Assembly: GCA_030562195.1 (NCBI GenBank)
Contig: CM060201.1
Location: forward strand, 26,208,067 to 26,272,066
Direction of reading: 5' to 3'
Source: Nipponacmea schrenckii
Lineage: Eukaryota; Mollusca; Gastropoda; Lottiidae
DNA length: 64,000 bases
The position numbers were made by a program, and so were the translations under genes. Of this stretch, positions 1 through 10,589 are shown piece by piece. Each line of letters opens with the position of its first letter. Position 1 is the first letter of the stretch. The notes under the pieces are model-generated. The model did not search any database, was not told the DNA's origin, and saw nothing but the letters and a program-made list of their open reading frames with translations.

Positions 1-95
1 GCTCCGAAGGTTGATCTCGACCTTTGCCGAGATTGAACCCGGGACCTTCAGGTTAGCGGGCAAGCCTCTAACCCAATGAGCCATCACGGCTCCCA
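1..95 (-). mobile_element. tRNA-derived SINE (family 1), head segment cut by the window edge
   Basis: Read on the minus strand this is a tRNA-like head: an A-box-like GATGGCTCATTGGG and a B-box-like GGGTTCAATCTCGG about 35 bases apart, the internal RNA polymerase III promoter arrangement. The same head recurs at 56430-56495 and, degenerate, at 29256-29690 and 61900-61965. The SINE body should continue past position 1, outside the window. The parental tRNA is not clear. Confidence 0.7.
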
Positions 96-254
96 GAGAA
101 TTTGCAAAACGAAATAAAATTTAAACGACATTTTAGAAGCGGAGAGCACATAGGCCTATATATAAAAGAACACAATGGATTTAATTATGGTATCACACAC
201 AACTTTAATAACGAGGTCCAAGACGCGATGGTTTTCATTTAAAACTGAAAAGAT

Positions 255-300
255 TACATGAGTGGGATGAGGCGTCCAGTCGTTCAGATGATATAAATGT
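255..300 (+). mobile_element. SINE family 1 body fragment
   Basis: The stretch with CCAGTCGTTCAGATGATA matches the body of the family 1 SINE, which reads CTAGTCGTTCAGATGGGA on the minus strand near 56310. Only about 45 bases are recognisable, so this is a decayed fragment. Confidence 0.35.
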
Positions 301-784
301 GCTGACAGTATGTTAAAGATTCCGGAATAGGCGGAAAAGATAACGACATTTCACAATTTAATGGTGTTGTCTATCTTCATTAACCAACGAAGACTAGCAC
401 TGAATTTAATTCCGATTATTAAAGACTGCAGAACAGGAAAGTCTGGGAAATTGCAACTCCCGTAGTTACAATAAAATGTGATGCACATTGATTTTTTATA
501 ATTATAATGAAGTCGCCAATATAGTGTCACAGTAATTTGTATTTCAGTTTCCTCGGATGCTGGGAAGTTAATTGTGTCTGACTCTTGAAGTCGAAGAAAA
601 TATTTTCTTTCTCAATACTAACATGTAGAATGGAAATAGACTGAAATATAGTTGTACTTCCCTTTTGGCTTTTATCTCTATAGTAAGTAAATCGAATGCT
701 CTCTTTACAAAGAAAACATCTGATACTATAGGTACTTAATGGTGGCTTAGACGATGCGGACTACTGGATGAAAAGAACGAGCTG

Positions 785-1132
785 TTACGGATTGGAGCAC
801 GGGGCGGATTCGACTTGCTTCTTTGTATTTTCTGTACCGATAATCCCACCATACCAAACACTCGGACGCATTACTGCTACGATTGAAGTTTTCTTGTTTT
901 CTTCCAAACGAAACTGAGCATATCCCACTCCTTCAAGAACCATAACAGATAGGTCCTTGAATGCATTTGCCATTACTGTTTTATTTCCATCTGTAGCTGT
1001 ACAGCAAGAGCAGCACAATGTACCTTTTTTTCTGTGACAAGGTGAAACGGTGGTTACGTCTGATAACATAACTGGCGATTTCATTTCCGTTTGTATAGTA
1101 GTGTACTGGATTGGGAAGTCTACAAGAACCAT
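785..1132 (-). CDS. unidentified Cys-rich ORF, possible terminal exon
   Basis: A 115-codon open frame, less AT-biased than its surroundings. It encodes a Cys-rich patch (GTLCCSCCTATDGNKT) followed by about 60 residues of mixed composition. I recognise no family. Just upstream on the same strand, around 1210-1290, a diverged second copy of the patch can be read in another frame (KKCTFCNSNCTEPDGNNN), so the region holds a local duplication. It could be a last exon, a degenerate gene or part of a repeat. The ATG at 1132 is only the first in frame; no convincing splice acceptor was found. Confidence 0.28.
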   Translation of the reverse strand: MVLVDFPIQYTTIQTEMKSPVMLSDVTTVSPCHRKKGTLCCSCCTATDGNKTVMANAFKDLSVMVLEGVGYAQFRLEENKKTSIVAVMRPSVWYGGIIGTENTKKQVESAPCSNP

Positions 1133-1753
1133 GACCTAATTTTACAAGGTGACATGTTGGTTACGTCTGGGATATTCTTGGTTTACTATAGCATGAACAT
1201 ATTATTCTCCGTCTTTGTCATTGTTATTTCCGTCTGGTTCTGTACAGTTTGAGTTGCAAAATGTACATTTTTTTCTGAGTAACTATAATAGAAGGTGACA
1301 AGGTGACATGGTTACGTCTGGGACATTCTTGGGTCACTATAAATATGTTGTCTTGACTTTATACTTTGATACAGACAGTTCAGTTGGAAATTAAGAAAAA
1401 TAGACTAAGTTGGAATTAGCCATGAGGTCTGCTGTCATATCTTTCCACTTACATCTGAGGTTGACACGAGTGTTAAGTACATTGATGATAATACAATATA
1501 GAAAATGATTGATAATACATCGCCAAGTAATCGAGGAATTATTGATTTTCAGTTTGATGCGAAATCGATTACGAATCACATCAAAGGTAATCTAAAACCA
1601 TTTCGAGATCATCGAAACTTTTCACTTACAACAGATTCGACAGCTGTGCATAGTTAAAGTTCTGCTAGCACCCTGCAACGAGATGTTTAAATGGAAGTTT
1701 TTCTCGTACCAATAGCTTGAGGTTGTGAAGATGTTAACCATACAATTTTAAGA

Positions 1754-1993
1754 TTATTTTAACAATCTCTCGGCTCGTGAGAGTTGAAGGGGTGCTTTAT
1801 CAGGATTAGCAATCAATCCCAATCGACAACTTTCGACTATTTCCGTAAGCTGTCCATAGAAATGTCGAAAGAGCATTGCTGGGTTCGTTTTTCCGCATTG
1901 CCAAACCTTCTGCATTATACTAGAAGATGAGGCAAGACGGGAAATGCGGCAAAATGAACTCACCGTATGCTCATTATTTTGTACTTTAGTCAA
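1754..1993 (-). CDS. unidentified ORF, possible exon
   Basis: A 79-codon open frame of ordinary amino-acid composition, ending PLQLSRAERLLK. It contains no repeats and no motif I know. It may be an exon of the same minus-strand gene as the ORF at 785-1132, but no matching splice sites were established. It may equally be chance. Confidence 0.22.
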   Translation of the reverse strand: MTKVQNNEHTVSSFCRISRLASSSSIMQKVWQCGKTNPAMLFRHFYGQLTEIVESCRLGLIANPDKAPLQLSRAERLLK

Positions 1994-3108
1994 TATTGAC
2001 TTGGAATGAAAAGTGCTATGCAGCTACGATGTATTATTCTTCTTGAACAATGTACTACGTCTTGAGCCATTTTCCAATAATGACCTGTTTGTCTTCCTTT
2101 GTCTTGTAATATGGCACCTTCATTGTTTTTGATAATAGGATTCTGGCCAGATCATGCTTTCTATTATATAGCCTATACTCTTTCGACAAGAACTTCAACC
2201 TTGGAATTTGTGAATACACAGTATGCTTCCCTTAAGGACAAAACTAATGAGTTATTCTTATCACGAAATTTGAAATAACAATAGACAAAACATAGAAGGA
2301 AATACAAGTATACTCAGATATAACGAATGTTTCTTAAATCACACACGGGATTCGTTTGGTGTATTTTGTTTATCGAGCACAAATTTTGTTGAATGGTTTG
2401 ACATAGGCGTACTTGTGGAATTTAAAGTAAAGTTTACTTCAGAGGTCGGATATGAATTCAGAATGATGCACATAATCTGTTCTATAAGAAATATAGAAAT
2501 AGGAATAGGTAAAGAAGCACAAGATATATGGATATACTATTTCTCACATTTATTAACTCAACATTTCTCTTTATAACGTTTAAATATGCAAAGGAAAGAA
2601 TGATAATATTATGAAAAACAAAGTAAAACGATCCAAGGGAGAAATGAACGGAGAGTTTTTCCAGCCTTTGATACTGAGCATGACTAAGTTTATCCTTGTC
2701 ACATACAGCTTCCTTTTCTCCAAAAGATAATTAGATTTAAATTCAATACTAAGATATATGATATAGTCTGTGAAATGACAGCCTACAATAATTCTTATCT
2801 TGCCTCTATAAAATGATTAGATAAAATAAATGAGATATTAAAGCGAAATTATACTTCTTATGTTTTTCTTTCGTACCATGTCTCATGTCAACTTAATGTC
2901 TCTTTTGTCTTTTACTGTAATATTTAGCTAAAGACGATGCAATATTTACGTACATGATGCGTAATGTCTATAGTGTATATTTCGAAATGTTTCATACGAC
3001 ATAAATAATTTTTTTAAAAATGATATTCAAAAGTCCAATTGAATGTAATTTAATAATCAAAATAAAAGCACTAATTGACAATTGAATATATTCCGAAATG
3101 TTTGCTTA
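1994..3108. other. AT-rich intergenic DNA
   Basis: No gene found. The only recognisable piece is near 2505-2560, where a GAAGCACAAGATATATGGA stretch matches the arm of the foldback element at 56955-57082. Confidence 0.5.
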
Positions 3109-3132
3109 GGCCCCTTTCGATTGGGCTCTTCC
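3109..3132 (+). repeat. Harbinger left terminal inverted repeat
   Basis: Begins GGCCCCTTTCGATTGGGCTC and matches the right end (6801-6825) in inverted orientation with a few mismatches and one indel. It is preceded by TTA, the preferred Harbinger target. Confidence 0.85.
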
Positions 3133-3243
3133 AATTCTAGAATTGTCTGCCACCACTTTCGATACGACTCTTCCTCTTCCGGAAGACGTCTTCCACTCTT
3201 CCACTGCTGAGGCGGAAGAGATCTCTACCGAAACCATTCCAAG

Positions 3244-4736
3244 ATGGCGGACTTTAGCGGGATGGTAAGTATTCTTCATGAAACTTCAAAATTATTGTCT
3301 GTCAGTGTTATTTAAGACATTTATTACATTATTTTCACATACACTATGTTACCAAGTTATGAAATCACGCTGTAAAACTACATATGGGGAAACATGTGGC
3401 TACGGTTCAGCGATAAACATGCTCAAAATAGGCTAGCCTAGTTCATTCGCACTATTGTCAGTATTGAGCTAGAAGAATGGTTGTACTTTCTCTACGCCGC
3501 CCTCTCAATGTGACATAAAGCAAGGACATATTTCTTGTTCATGATAGCTACTTTTACAATTCCTTCAATATTCATTTTTTGCAGTGTGGTATGTCATACA
3601 TGTGTGAAATTTGTCAGAAGATATTTGAAGTCTGGGATCAGTTTATTGGCCATGATTGTGCTGGAGATAGTACTTCCAACAGCAGGCCCAACACGTCTAG
3701 TAGTGAGATTAGTCAGAATGATTCACTTGCTAGTTTTCAGCAGAATGATGAACTAGTTTCTCAACTGCCAGTGGAAGAACCCAACAGTGAAACAAGCAAT
3801 GATGGAAGTAATATGCCCAATCGAAGTAGGTATTTTGAGAATGCATTGTTCAAAAAATTAACAATTAGCAGAGCATGCTAACTCTTTTCGAAACACCAGG
3901 TGCTGCCATATTGGTTGGCCCATTGTTGTTAATATTTTGTCTGAATATGGATGATTCTTCTGGAATGTGATTTTGGTTTGTGGTCGGTTTTTACTTATTT
4001 TATTTATCCACAGGTTTTGCATCTTCATGAGATGAAGTCTGAAATTTTTTTATCTCATTACTGTTTGAACGGTTAATTAATTTTTTACTTATCTCCTATC
4101 ATTTTAGGTGCTTGGTCTGATAGAGCAACTATGTGTCTCATTGATCTCTACAAAGCCCATGCTGGTAAATTCCGAGATGTGAAGTACAAGAAGAAAGAAA
4201 TATGGAAGATCATATCTGATGAACTGAGAGAAAAGGGATTTTCATATACTCCAACTCAAACAGAGGGTAGATGGAAAACGCTGACAGCTAGTTATAGACG
4301 AGTTGTTGATAATAACAATACCTCAGGTAGAGGCAGGCAGACCTGTCCATTTTTCAGTCAACTTGAAGATGTATATGGATTTAAACCAAATGTAAAACCA
4401 AAGGTCCTTTTGCAGACAGAGAAATCTGTGAATAGCTCAACTCCATCTCAATGTCCTGCTGTTCCTAGTACCAGCAAATCCTCAGCAGTTGTGGATATAG
4501 ATTCCTCTGATCCTTCTGAGGAGCCTACTTCAGTGCATGATTTGAAATCTTGTACTGGTAATAAAAGAAAAAGAAAGAGAACTACTGATGAATTTCTGGT
4601 TTTCCTAAAGCAGCAGCAAGATGAAAATCGTAGAATGCATGATGAACGAATGAAAAGTCAGGAATCACATAACCACCAAAAAAGAGAGTTGATTGGATCT
4701 CTAATAGATGTAATTAAGTCACTCAAAAAGGACTGA
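3244..4736 (+). CDS. Harbinger zinc-finger/Myb-like DNA-binding protein
   Basis: Three exons, 3244-3264, 3585-3825 and 4108-4736, join in phase (GTAAGT and GTAGGT donors, TTTTTTGCAG and CATTTTAG acceptors) into a 296-aa protein. It starts MADFSGM in good context (AAGATGG). Residues 14-32 form a C2HC finger (C14, C17, H30, C32). A low-complexity Ser/Asn linker follows. Residues about 89-165 are a Myb/SANT-like trihelix domain: AWSDRATMCLIDLYKAH, then IWKIISDEL and TEGRWKTLTASYR. The tail has a KRKRKR basic patch and a charged helix that may be a coiled coil. In known Harbingers this protein carries the nuclease into the nucleus and binds the element ends. An AATAAA lies about 35 bases after the stop. 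Confidence 0.85.
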
Positions 4737-5020
4737 ATGGTTCCTGAGTTTTCATTTTTATACGTCCAAAGCAATAAAAATTGTGAAATTATATCTTAAT
4801 TTCATATTGTACCAGAAAGAATTCTGGAGAATTTTTTATTATTGTTTTCACTCAGAAGTGATTTATGTCTAATCTTGTTATTCATGCCAGGATGGTTGAA
4901 ATTATCCTTAGTTTATTTTTTGTTATGTTCTGTTTGTTATGTTTATTTTCTTATTACAATAATAAAAAAAAGACTTTTTCACATTTTATATTTTTATTTA
5001 TGAAATCTGGGTTCATTTTA

Positions 5021-6698
5021 TTACACTGTCATCAAATGTTCCTTTATCCTGTTGCGCTTCCCAGTTCCTGATGTGTTTCTAGGTTCTTCAATGGCTATCA
5101 TTTGTAAGGCATCATCATCCTCATCTATATTCTCAATAAGATCAAGTACATCTTCATCATGCTGAAGGCAAATGTTATGTAGAACACAGGCTGAAATAAC
5201 CAATTTGCACACTTCTTTAATGTCTAACCAACGAACGAACTTTAATATGCGAAATCGTCCTTTTAAAAGTCCGAATGCACGTTCGATTACCATCCTCGTT
5301 GATGAGTGTTTAAAGTTGTAACTGTTTTCATCAGGTTGGAGGTTTCCAGTATTCTTGAATGGAGTCATGAGAGATTTACTCAGAGGGTAGGCAGCATCGC
5401 CTAAGAGATGAAAGTCTGGGCTACATTTTTCTGATAAGTTTTGACCAATATAAGAATTACGGAAAACCCTGGCATCATGTACTGAGCCAGGCCACCCCAC
5501 ATTACAATCTATGAAAAGCATTTGTGAGTCACAGACACCTTGGAGTAGGATTGAATGGAAACCCTTTCGGTTAATATACGATTCAGGGCACTCTTCTGGA
5601 CACTGGATGGGAATGTGGCTCCCATCAACTGCTCCAATCACTCCAGGGAATCCTCTTTTACTCTCAAATTCTCTGGCTATAACTGTTCTCTGGTTAATAT
5701 CAGGCCATTTGATGAATTTTTTGACAAGGTGAGTACTGATAACTTCTATCAGTTTCCGAATATAGATATGAACAGTGGAAACACTCACTTTAAACCTTTC
5801 AGAAACTAATTGTAGATTTTCATTTGTGGCCATCGTCCACAGTACCATTGCAAGTGACTTTTCCAAAGGTACTGGCTTTCTGCCACCAATGTTATCAGTT
5901 ATTAATTCTGGGTATTGGCTTAATTCTGTAACTATCACTCGGAATGATTCTAAATTCATCCTGAACCGATGGGAAAATGTTGATGGCGAGTACATTGGCA
6001 CAGTAGCCTCAAAGAAATTATTTATTCCAACAGCATCATCACGTTTTCTGAAAATAAATATAGAAAGAAAATTGACAAGAATAACTAATGTCTGATAGAC
6101 TTTCACAAGTTAGGCCTACATGTAAGCATGTATATGGTTCTAATTTCGTGCTTACATTTTTCTCAACATGGTGGTCATTATCGACAGATCCTCTCCTTTC
6201 TTAATACTATCATCTTCATCTTCACTATCCATTAATAGCTCTGTTGCAAAGACAACCACAGCCTGAAAAAATCAAACATAATCAGCATGAGTGAATGCAA
6301 CTTACAATGTACCAATAGCTAACTAAATTTTGTGTTGAAATTTGAACGCACATAGCTAGTGCTTCTTGTAAGGCTTGTTAGTCAGAAATACTCAAAAGTC
6401 ATCCTAAGTTTGAAAATACTGATCGAGTCAAAATCTGAATTTCAATTTAAATTGCTAGCCTAGTATAGGTTATCATCCAACTGGGCCCTAACCTTATACA
6501 ATAATAAATTATATGAATTGAAGTTGATTTTCCAGCAAGCATACATCGTTTGGCTAAAAAATTCCTTCAATCAGCTTTTTGATTTGGAAAAGAATAACAA
6601 TATTTGCTGATATTCTATACTGAACAATATGGCCATGTTCTGATAACTTTTTTCGTCTTTCTTACCATGATTATTTTTGTCTTGTTCTCTGAATCCAT
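5021..6698 (-). CDS. Harbinger transposase, HARBI1-like DDE nuclease
   Basis: Minus-strand exons 6698-6666, 6262-6156 and 6047-5021 join in phase into 388 aa. The first exon encodes MDSENKTKIIM and exon 2 continues AVVVFATELL. The DDE_Tnp_4 core is intact: GAVDGSH (Asp about 188), PGSVHDARVF (Asp about 238), LLGDAAYP (Asp about 264) and MVIERAFGLLKGRF (Glu about 302). A helix-turn-helix-like stretch, SERFKVSVSTVHIYIRKLI, precedes the core. The length fits HARBI1-type nucleases of about 350 aa. It should cut and join the element when paired with the Myb-like partner at 3244-4736. A longer uninterrupted frame starting at 6106 runs into intron sequence, so the spliced model is preferred. Confidence 0.9.
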
Positions 6699-6800
6699 TT
6701 TTGAGGTCAGACTGCCACCTATTGGCAGACACTGTAATCTCTTCTGGCTGATTCGATTGTGACATCTCTTCTGACTCTTCTGCTCTGCTCTACCGCTTCT

Positions 6801-6825
6801 GGAAGAAGCTCAATCGAAAAGGGCC
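6801..6825 (-). repeat. Harbinger right terminal inverted repeat
   Basis: Reverse complement reads GGCCCTTTTCGATTGAGCTT, pairing with 3109-3132. The flank TAC replaces the expected TTA duplicate. Confidence 0.85.
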
Positions 6826-6984
6826 TACTTATAAACCTCACTTAATGCTGTCTAAGTGATTATTAAATATTATTCATACGTCCGATTATTTTGTCTGTAA
6901 TATGATAAACGAAATGTTGACAGGAAACAAGGTGTAATGACGTTAAGGTTCAGATGCGATATATCAGAAATGAATGGAGTTTTT

Positions 6985-7200
6985 ACTCTTCTGCACCTAT
7001 TGGGCTAATGAAGACGGACAATTCCATACAGGATACATTGGGGGAGTTTTTGGTATTAGCCTATTCTTTTTGCGATTTCCAACTGTCGAGGAATCTTTAA
7101 CGTGCACAGCTTGTAGAACACGGGCCCTCGGTTTATTGTGCATCCGCACGGCAGCCCCTCCGACCTATATTATTTAATGGCAGGGGAAAACCGGGTCGCG
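6985..7200 (-). mobile_element. SINE family 1 body, partial
   Basis: On the minus strand it carries body motifs shared with other copies: ATAAACCGAGGGCCCGTG, ACGTTAAAGATTCCTCGACA and AGTTGGAAATCGCAAAAA. It lines up with 15095-15330 and 56280-56340. The tRNA-like head is missing or decayed. The 67-codon frame here is a by-product. Confidence 0.6.
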
Positions 7201-8290
7201 GGATATCAGAAGTTAAAAAAATATGTATTCGCCTCTTCAATTCTCTAGTCTGTCGATAATACACCATACGTCATGTTAAATCTGAAATATTATACCGCTA
7301 ACTAAATTTAACCCCGTAGATTGAACCCTGTAGATGTAAAGGGCAAGTTTGTTTATTTCACCACTAATTACGGGAGTATTTTCAATACCATTTAGGCACC
7401 ATTCAATGCCCTATTAGTGGTTGTAACCTTTATCGATCATCTTAAAATGTTTCAATATCGGTTTATTAGGAGTAATTCACTAATTTTACTTCCACTTTAG
7501 TTTTTATCACTACTCTTTTCCTGTCTGTTCTTCTCTTGATTTCATTAAATCTCATAACCCTGACGTCACTCTTCTATCTTTGAAAGTAAAAACAGTCTGC
7601 GTCTTCTCTTCCGCGTTAGATTGAAAGAGACGAGTTCGCCATTGTTGATCTTAAAAAAGTAATAGTCTTCAGAAGTACCTAAAATACACAAAAATCGTAT
7701 AATTCCATCAAAAATATCCCAAACTAATAATTTCGCTTTCTATTTTATGTTTGCCTTCTCTATATATCGCAGAGTCTTGAGACCTTTGAAAATCAGGAAG
7801 CATAGACGTCTGAAATGGCGCAAGCTATCAGTGTCCCTGACACAAATACATATGTAAAAAATAATATCCCTTTTTATGGCAGTTTAATTGGTTGTGGGAG
7901 GGACATGATGATGGGGATCAACCGGAAGTAGGCTAGTACAATTTGGGTCAATCACAGTGACAAAATGAGACGCAGTATCAACATTTGTATTGCTATTAAC
8001 TATATATATTATATAACGTTAAAGATCCCTCGACAAAAATCACCTCAAAATTCATACAGCATGGCGTTGCCCGTCTTCATTAGTCCATACGATGGTCCAT
8101 TCATTTACCTTTTTTTCAACATCAGTAGAGAATCTCTTGACAATATGACAGTTTGTTAAATCAAAGACTGCAAGATTTGGCCACGAAATTAATAAAAAAA
8201 AATCCCAAGTAATAATCCTTGGTCTGTGTTAAATCCCTGAAAAGAATATACTTGTGAATAGACTTTGGAGACAGTTACAGTTTAGATCAA
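7201..8290. other. intergenic, no gene seen
   Basis: AT-rich DNA with no supported exon. Near 8015-8035 a short AACGTTAAAGATCCCTCGAC stretch is a scrap of family 1 SINE body. Confidence 0.4.
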
Positions 8291-8292
8291 TT

Positions 8293-8405
8293 TTAATTTT
8301 TTTGTTGACTTCGTGGTCTTACTGCTTCATCCAATATCATATACAAATCGTCGTCACTTTCGCGATCATCACAGAAGCGAGGCTTTTCTGGAAGTTCAAT
8401 CTGAA
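8293..8405 (-). CDS. possible terminal exon of an unidentified minus-strand gene
   Basis: On the minus strand a CTTCTAG acceptor is followed by a 37-codon frame reading QIELPEKPRFCDDRESDDD, then LYMILDEAVRPRSQQKN and a TAA stop. The acidic, non-repetitive composition looks coding, and the surrounding DNA does not. Upstream exons were not found; 9470-9530 has a weakly exon-like stretch after a TTTCTTTCAG. Family unknown. An open frame on the plus strand across the same DNA is less protein-like. Confidence 0.3.
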
Positions 8406-8410
8406 CTAGA

Positions 8411-10589
8411 AGGGGTTGATCAAACTTCTTTTAGATTACGTAATGATGCTTTTCCAAGGTTTAGTTTATATCATTGTAATTTATTGGCCTGTATTATCAT
8501 GATCTATTTATTTACAGCCCCGAGGCGAGCTGTTTGTTAATTGAGGTTAAGGTTTGATTGAGAGTTTACTGGTTACAGGCTATATTGCTAGACGGTGTTT
8601 TGCTCAATCGGAATTAATCATTTCAATCTTCTGACGTTTCTCAGAACCACAAATAGCACTCCATCATTTGGACGATCTAATGATGACAGTGATCTTCTAA
8701 ATTTCGGAGAATGAAATCAATGGAAACGCGTCTAAAAAAAACGCTTTGAATTTCACACATCCTAGTACAATTATTAACTTGCATAGTACCTAAAGAACAT
8801 AACTTCACCCGATCGCGCCGATTACAATCGTTAGGGAATTTCTACGCCCTAACACAAAATGACGCACGTAGCATTTGTTTGAGAGAGTAGCCTACGCCAC
8901 TTTGTGGAATCTTCTTTCGATCATGTGATAATTACAAAATGGCGGATATCAAGTGACACGTCCGATTGGTTTAAAAACTTCTATGCTTGAAAAGCTATGC
9001 CGCATACAGGCGAGCGAATTTGACAGGGATGATCCATCTGCACAGATTATCGATAAAACAGATTTTTGATAGGATCGGACAAAATAGACCGATGTTAACG
9101 CAAAGTTACCTATTTCGACACGCCATTGAGTGATAAAGTGTCACGAGACGAAATATGGCACCTCTTCTAAAACCATATGCACAACTCTCGATTGATTTTA
9201 TCAAATATTTAACTCTATATTTATAATAATATTTTTCGCTTCCAACTGTGTTCCGGGACATGAACTAGTAAATCAATTAATTACGATCTATTTTCGAATA
9301 CATTTTTATTATGAACGATAAAGTACAAGAGTTATACAGATAAATATGAAAATTGATACCAAAAGCCTTTTAATACTGAATTGATTCAATTTCACAGGTG
9401 ATATATAAATAAATTTTATAGTGCATGTAATATGATAGACATTGAAGCCTATATATCATTAAGCGCTTTAGGATTTTGTAGTTTTCGATTAGACTATTGG
9501 AAAATATCGCCTCCTGAAAGAAACAGAAAATCATGTTGAAGCCTCCAGAAATAGATAACACCAAATCAACATTATTTAAGCTTAAAGGCATAATTGAGAT
9601 CAATATTGTTGAGAGTTGGTTGACATCACATTGTTTGTTGTAGAGAATAAGAGAATAAAGAAAGCCACTTGGCGCTTGTAAATTACCAAAGTTTCTGCCG
9701 ACCATAACTGTACATGATTTCTGTAGAAGCCAAGGGTCGCTATTTTATGAAAATTGTCTCAAAACTGCATCACAAAATCGCATAAACCCTTCAAATATAC
9801 TTCATATCTTTTTTATATGGCGAAGTATCGTAGTTTCAACTGCCAAACGCAGATGGTTTTATACACATATGAATTTGGTTTAAATTTCGACCATGAGCCG
9901 TGAACGCTATTACTGATTATGCAAACGATGGCAAGCATTTCGAAGAAATACAACTGTTCTTAGATTCCACCAGTCCTGAAAGATATGCCTGAGCCTGCCT
10001 TCAATAAGTGACGTCCATTTATTTAGTTTTTTGGTGTTTTATGTTTTTTTTTTTTTTTTTTTTTTGTAGTACAGGTGTGTTTTCTTTGAAAATCTTTCCA
10101 ATATAGCCCTGACCGCTTCTCAAATTTAACGATGACACCTCTTAATCGAAAGTTCTGCAGGCGCCTGTCTGTATTAGTCGACCTGATTAAATGGATATAA
10201 CTTACCCCTAGAATCGTGCTTTATAGTGCATTAAACCTTTAGAATATTATCTTTTCTGGCAAGTAGATTCCAGACATTCTATTTGATGACGTACATATCT
10301 GTATATAATATCCTGTTTTACATGCCTTGTTGGAGACTCTATGATTCGTTTGTCTGTCACAGGCTCAGCCTTGAATAATCTAACTAATAATATTAAACTC
10401 TTTATTTTACGTGTCAGAATTTTGTCAGAATGTGGGGACATTGGAAGGAATTAGGTCCAATACATGAGGACATGATCTTGTTTAACGTGCAGCCCATGGG
10501 CAATCCAATGAATAATATGGGAGAAAAACACAAATATTTCGATGTACAATTTGTTTAAAAATACACTAGTACATGTGTACATGTTCTTG
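8411..10589. other. intergenic, no gene seen
   Basis: No supported exon. It contains a run of 22 T at 10044-10065. A stretch near 10455-10520 (GAATTAGGTCCAATACATGA and onward) recurs near 56090-56150, so it belongs to a dispersed repeat. Confidence 0.4.

Larger units (their letters stand above)
3109..6825 (+). mobile_element. complete PIF/Harbinger DNA transposon
   Basis: About 3.7 kb bounded by inverted termini: GGCCCCTTTCGATTGGGCTC at the left, and GGCCCTTTTCGATTGAGCTT at the right when read on the minus strand. It carries the two genes that define autonomous Harbingers, a Myb/SANT-like DNA-binding protein (plus) and a DDE nuclease (minus), arranged tail to tail. Both are open and both keep phase-consistent GT-AG introns. 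CTCTTCC-type subterminal repeats occur at both ends. The expected 3-bp target duplication is TTA on the left but TAC on the right, so it is imperfect or the end is off by a base. The element looks recent and potentially autonomous. Confidence 0.9.

Noticed and set aside
5511..6095. Plus-strand ORFs across the transposase region
   Set aside because: Antisense shadows of the HARBI1-like nuclease.
6571..6765. 64-codon minus ORF starting MSQSNQPEEI
   Set aside because: It overlaps the first transposase exon in another frame. The frame that starts at 6698 (MDSENKTKIIM) splices in phase to exon 2; this one does not.
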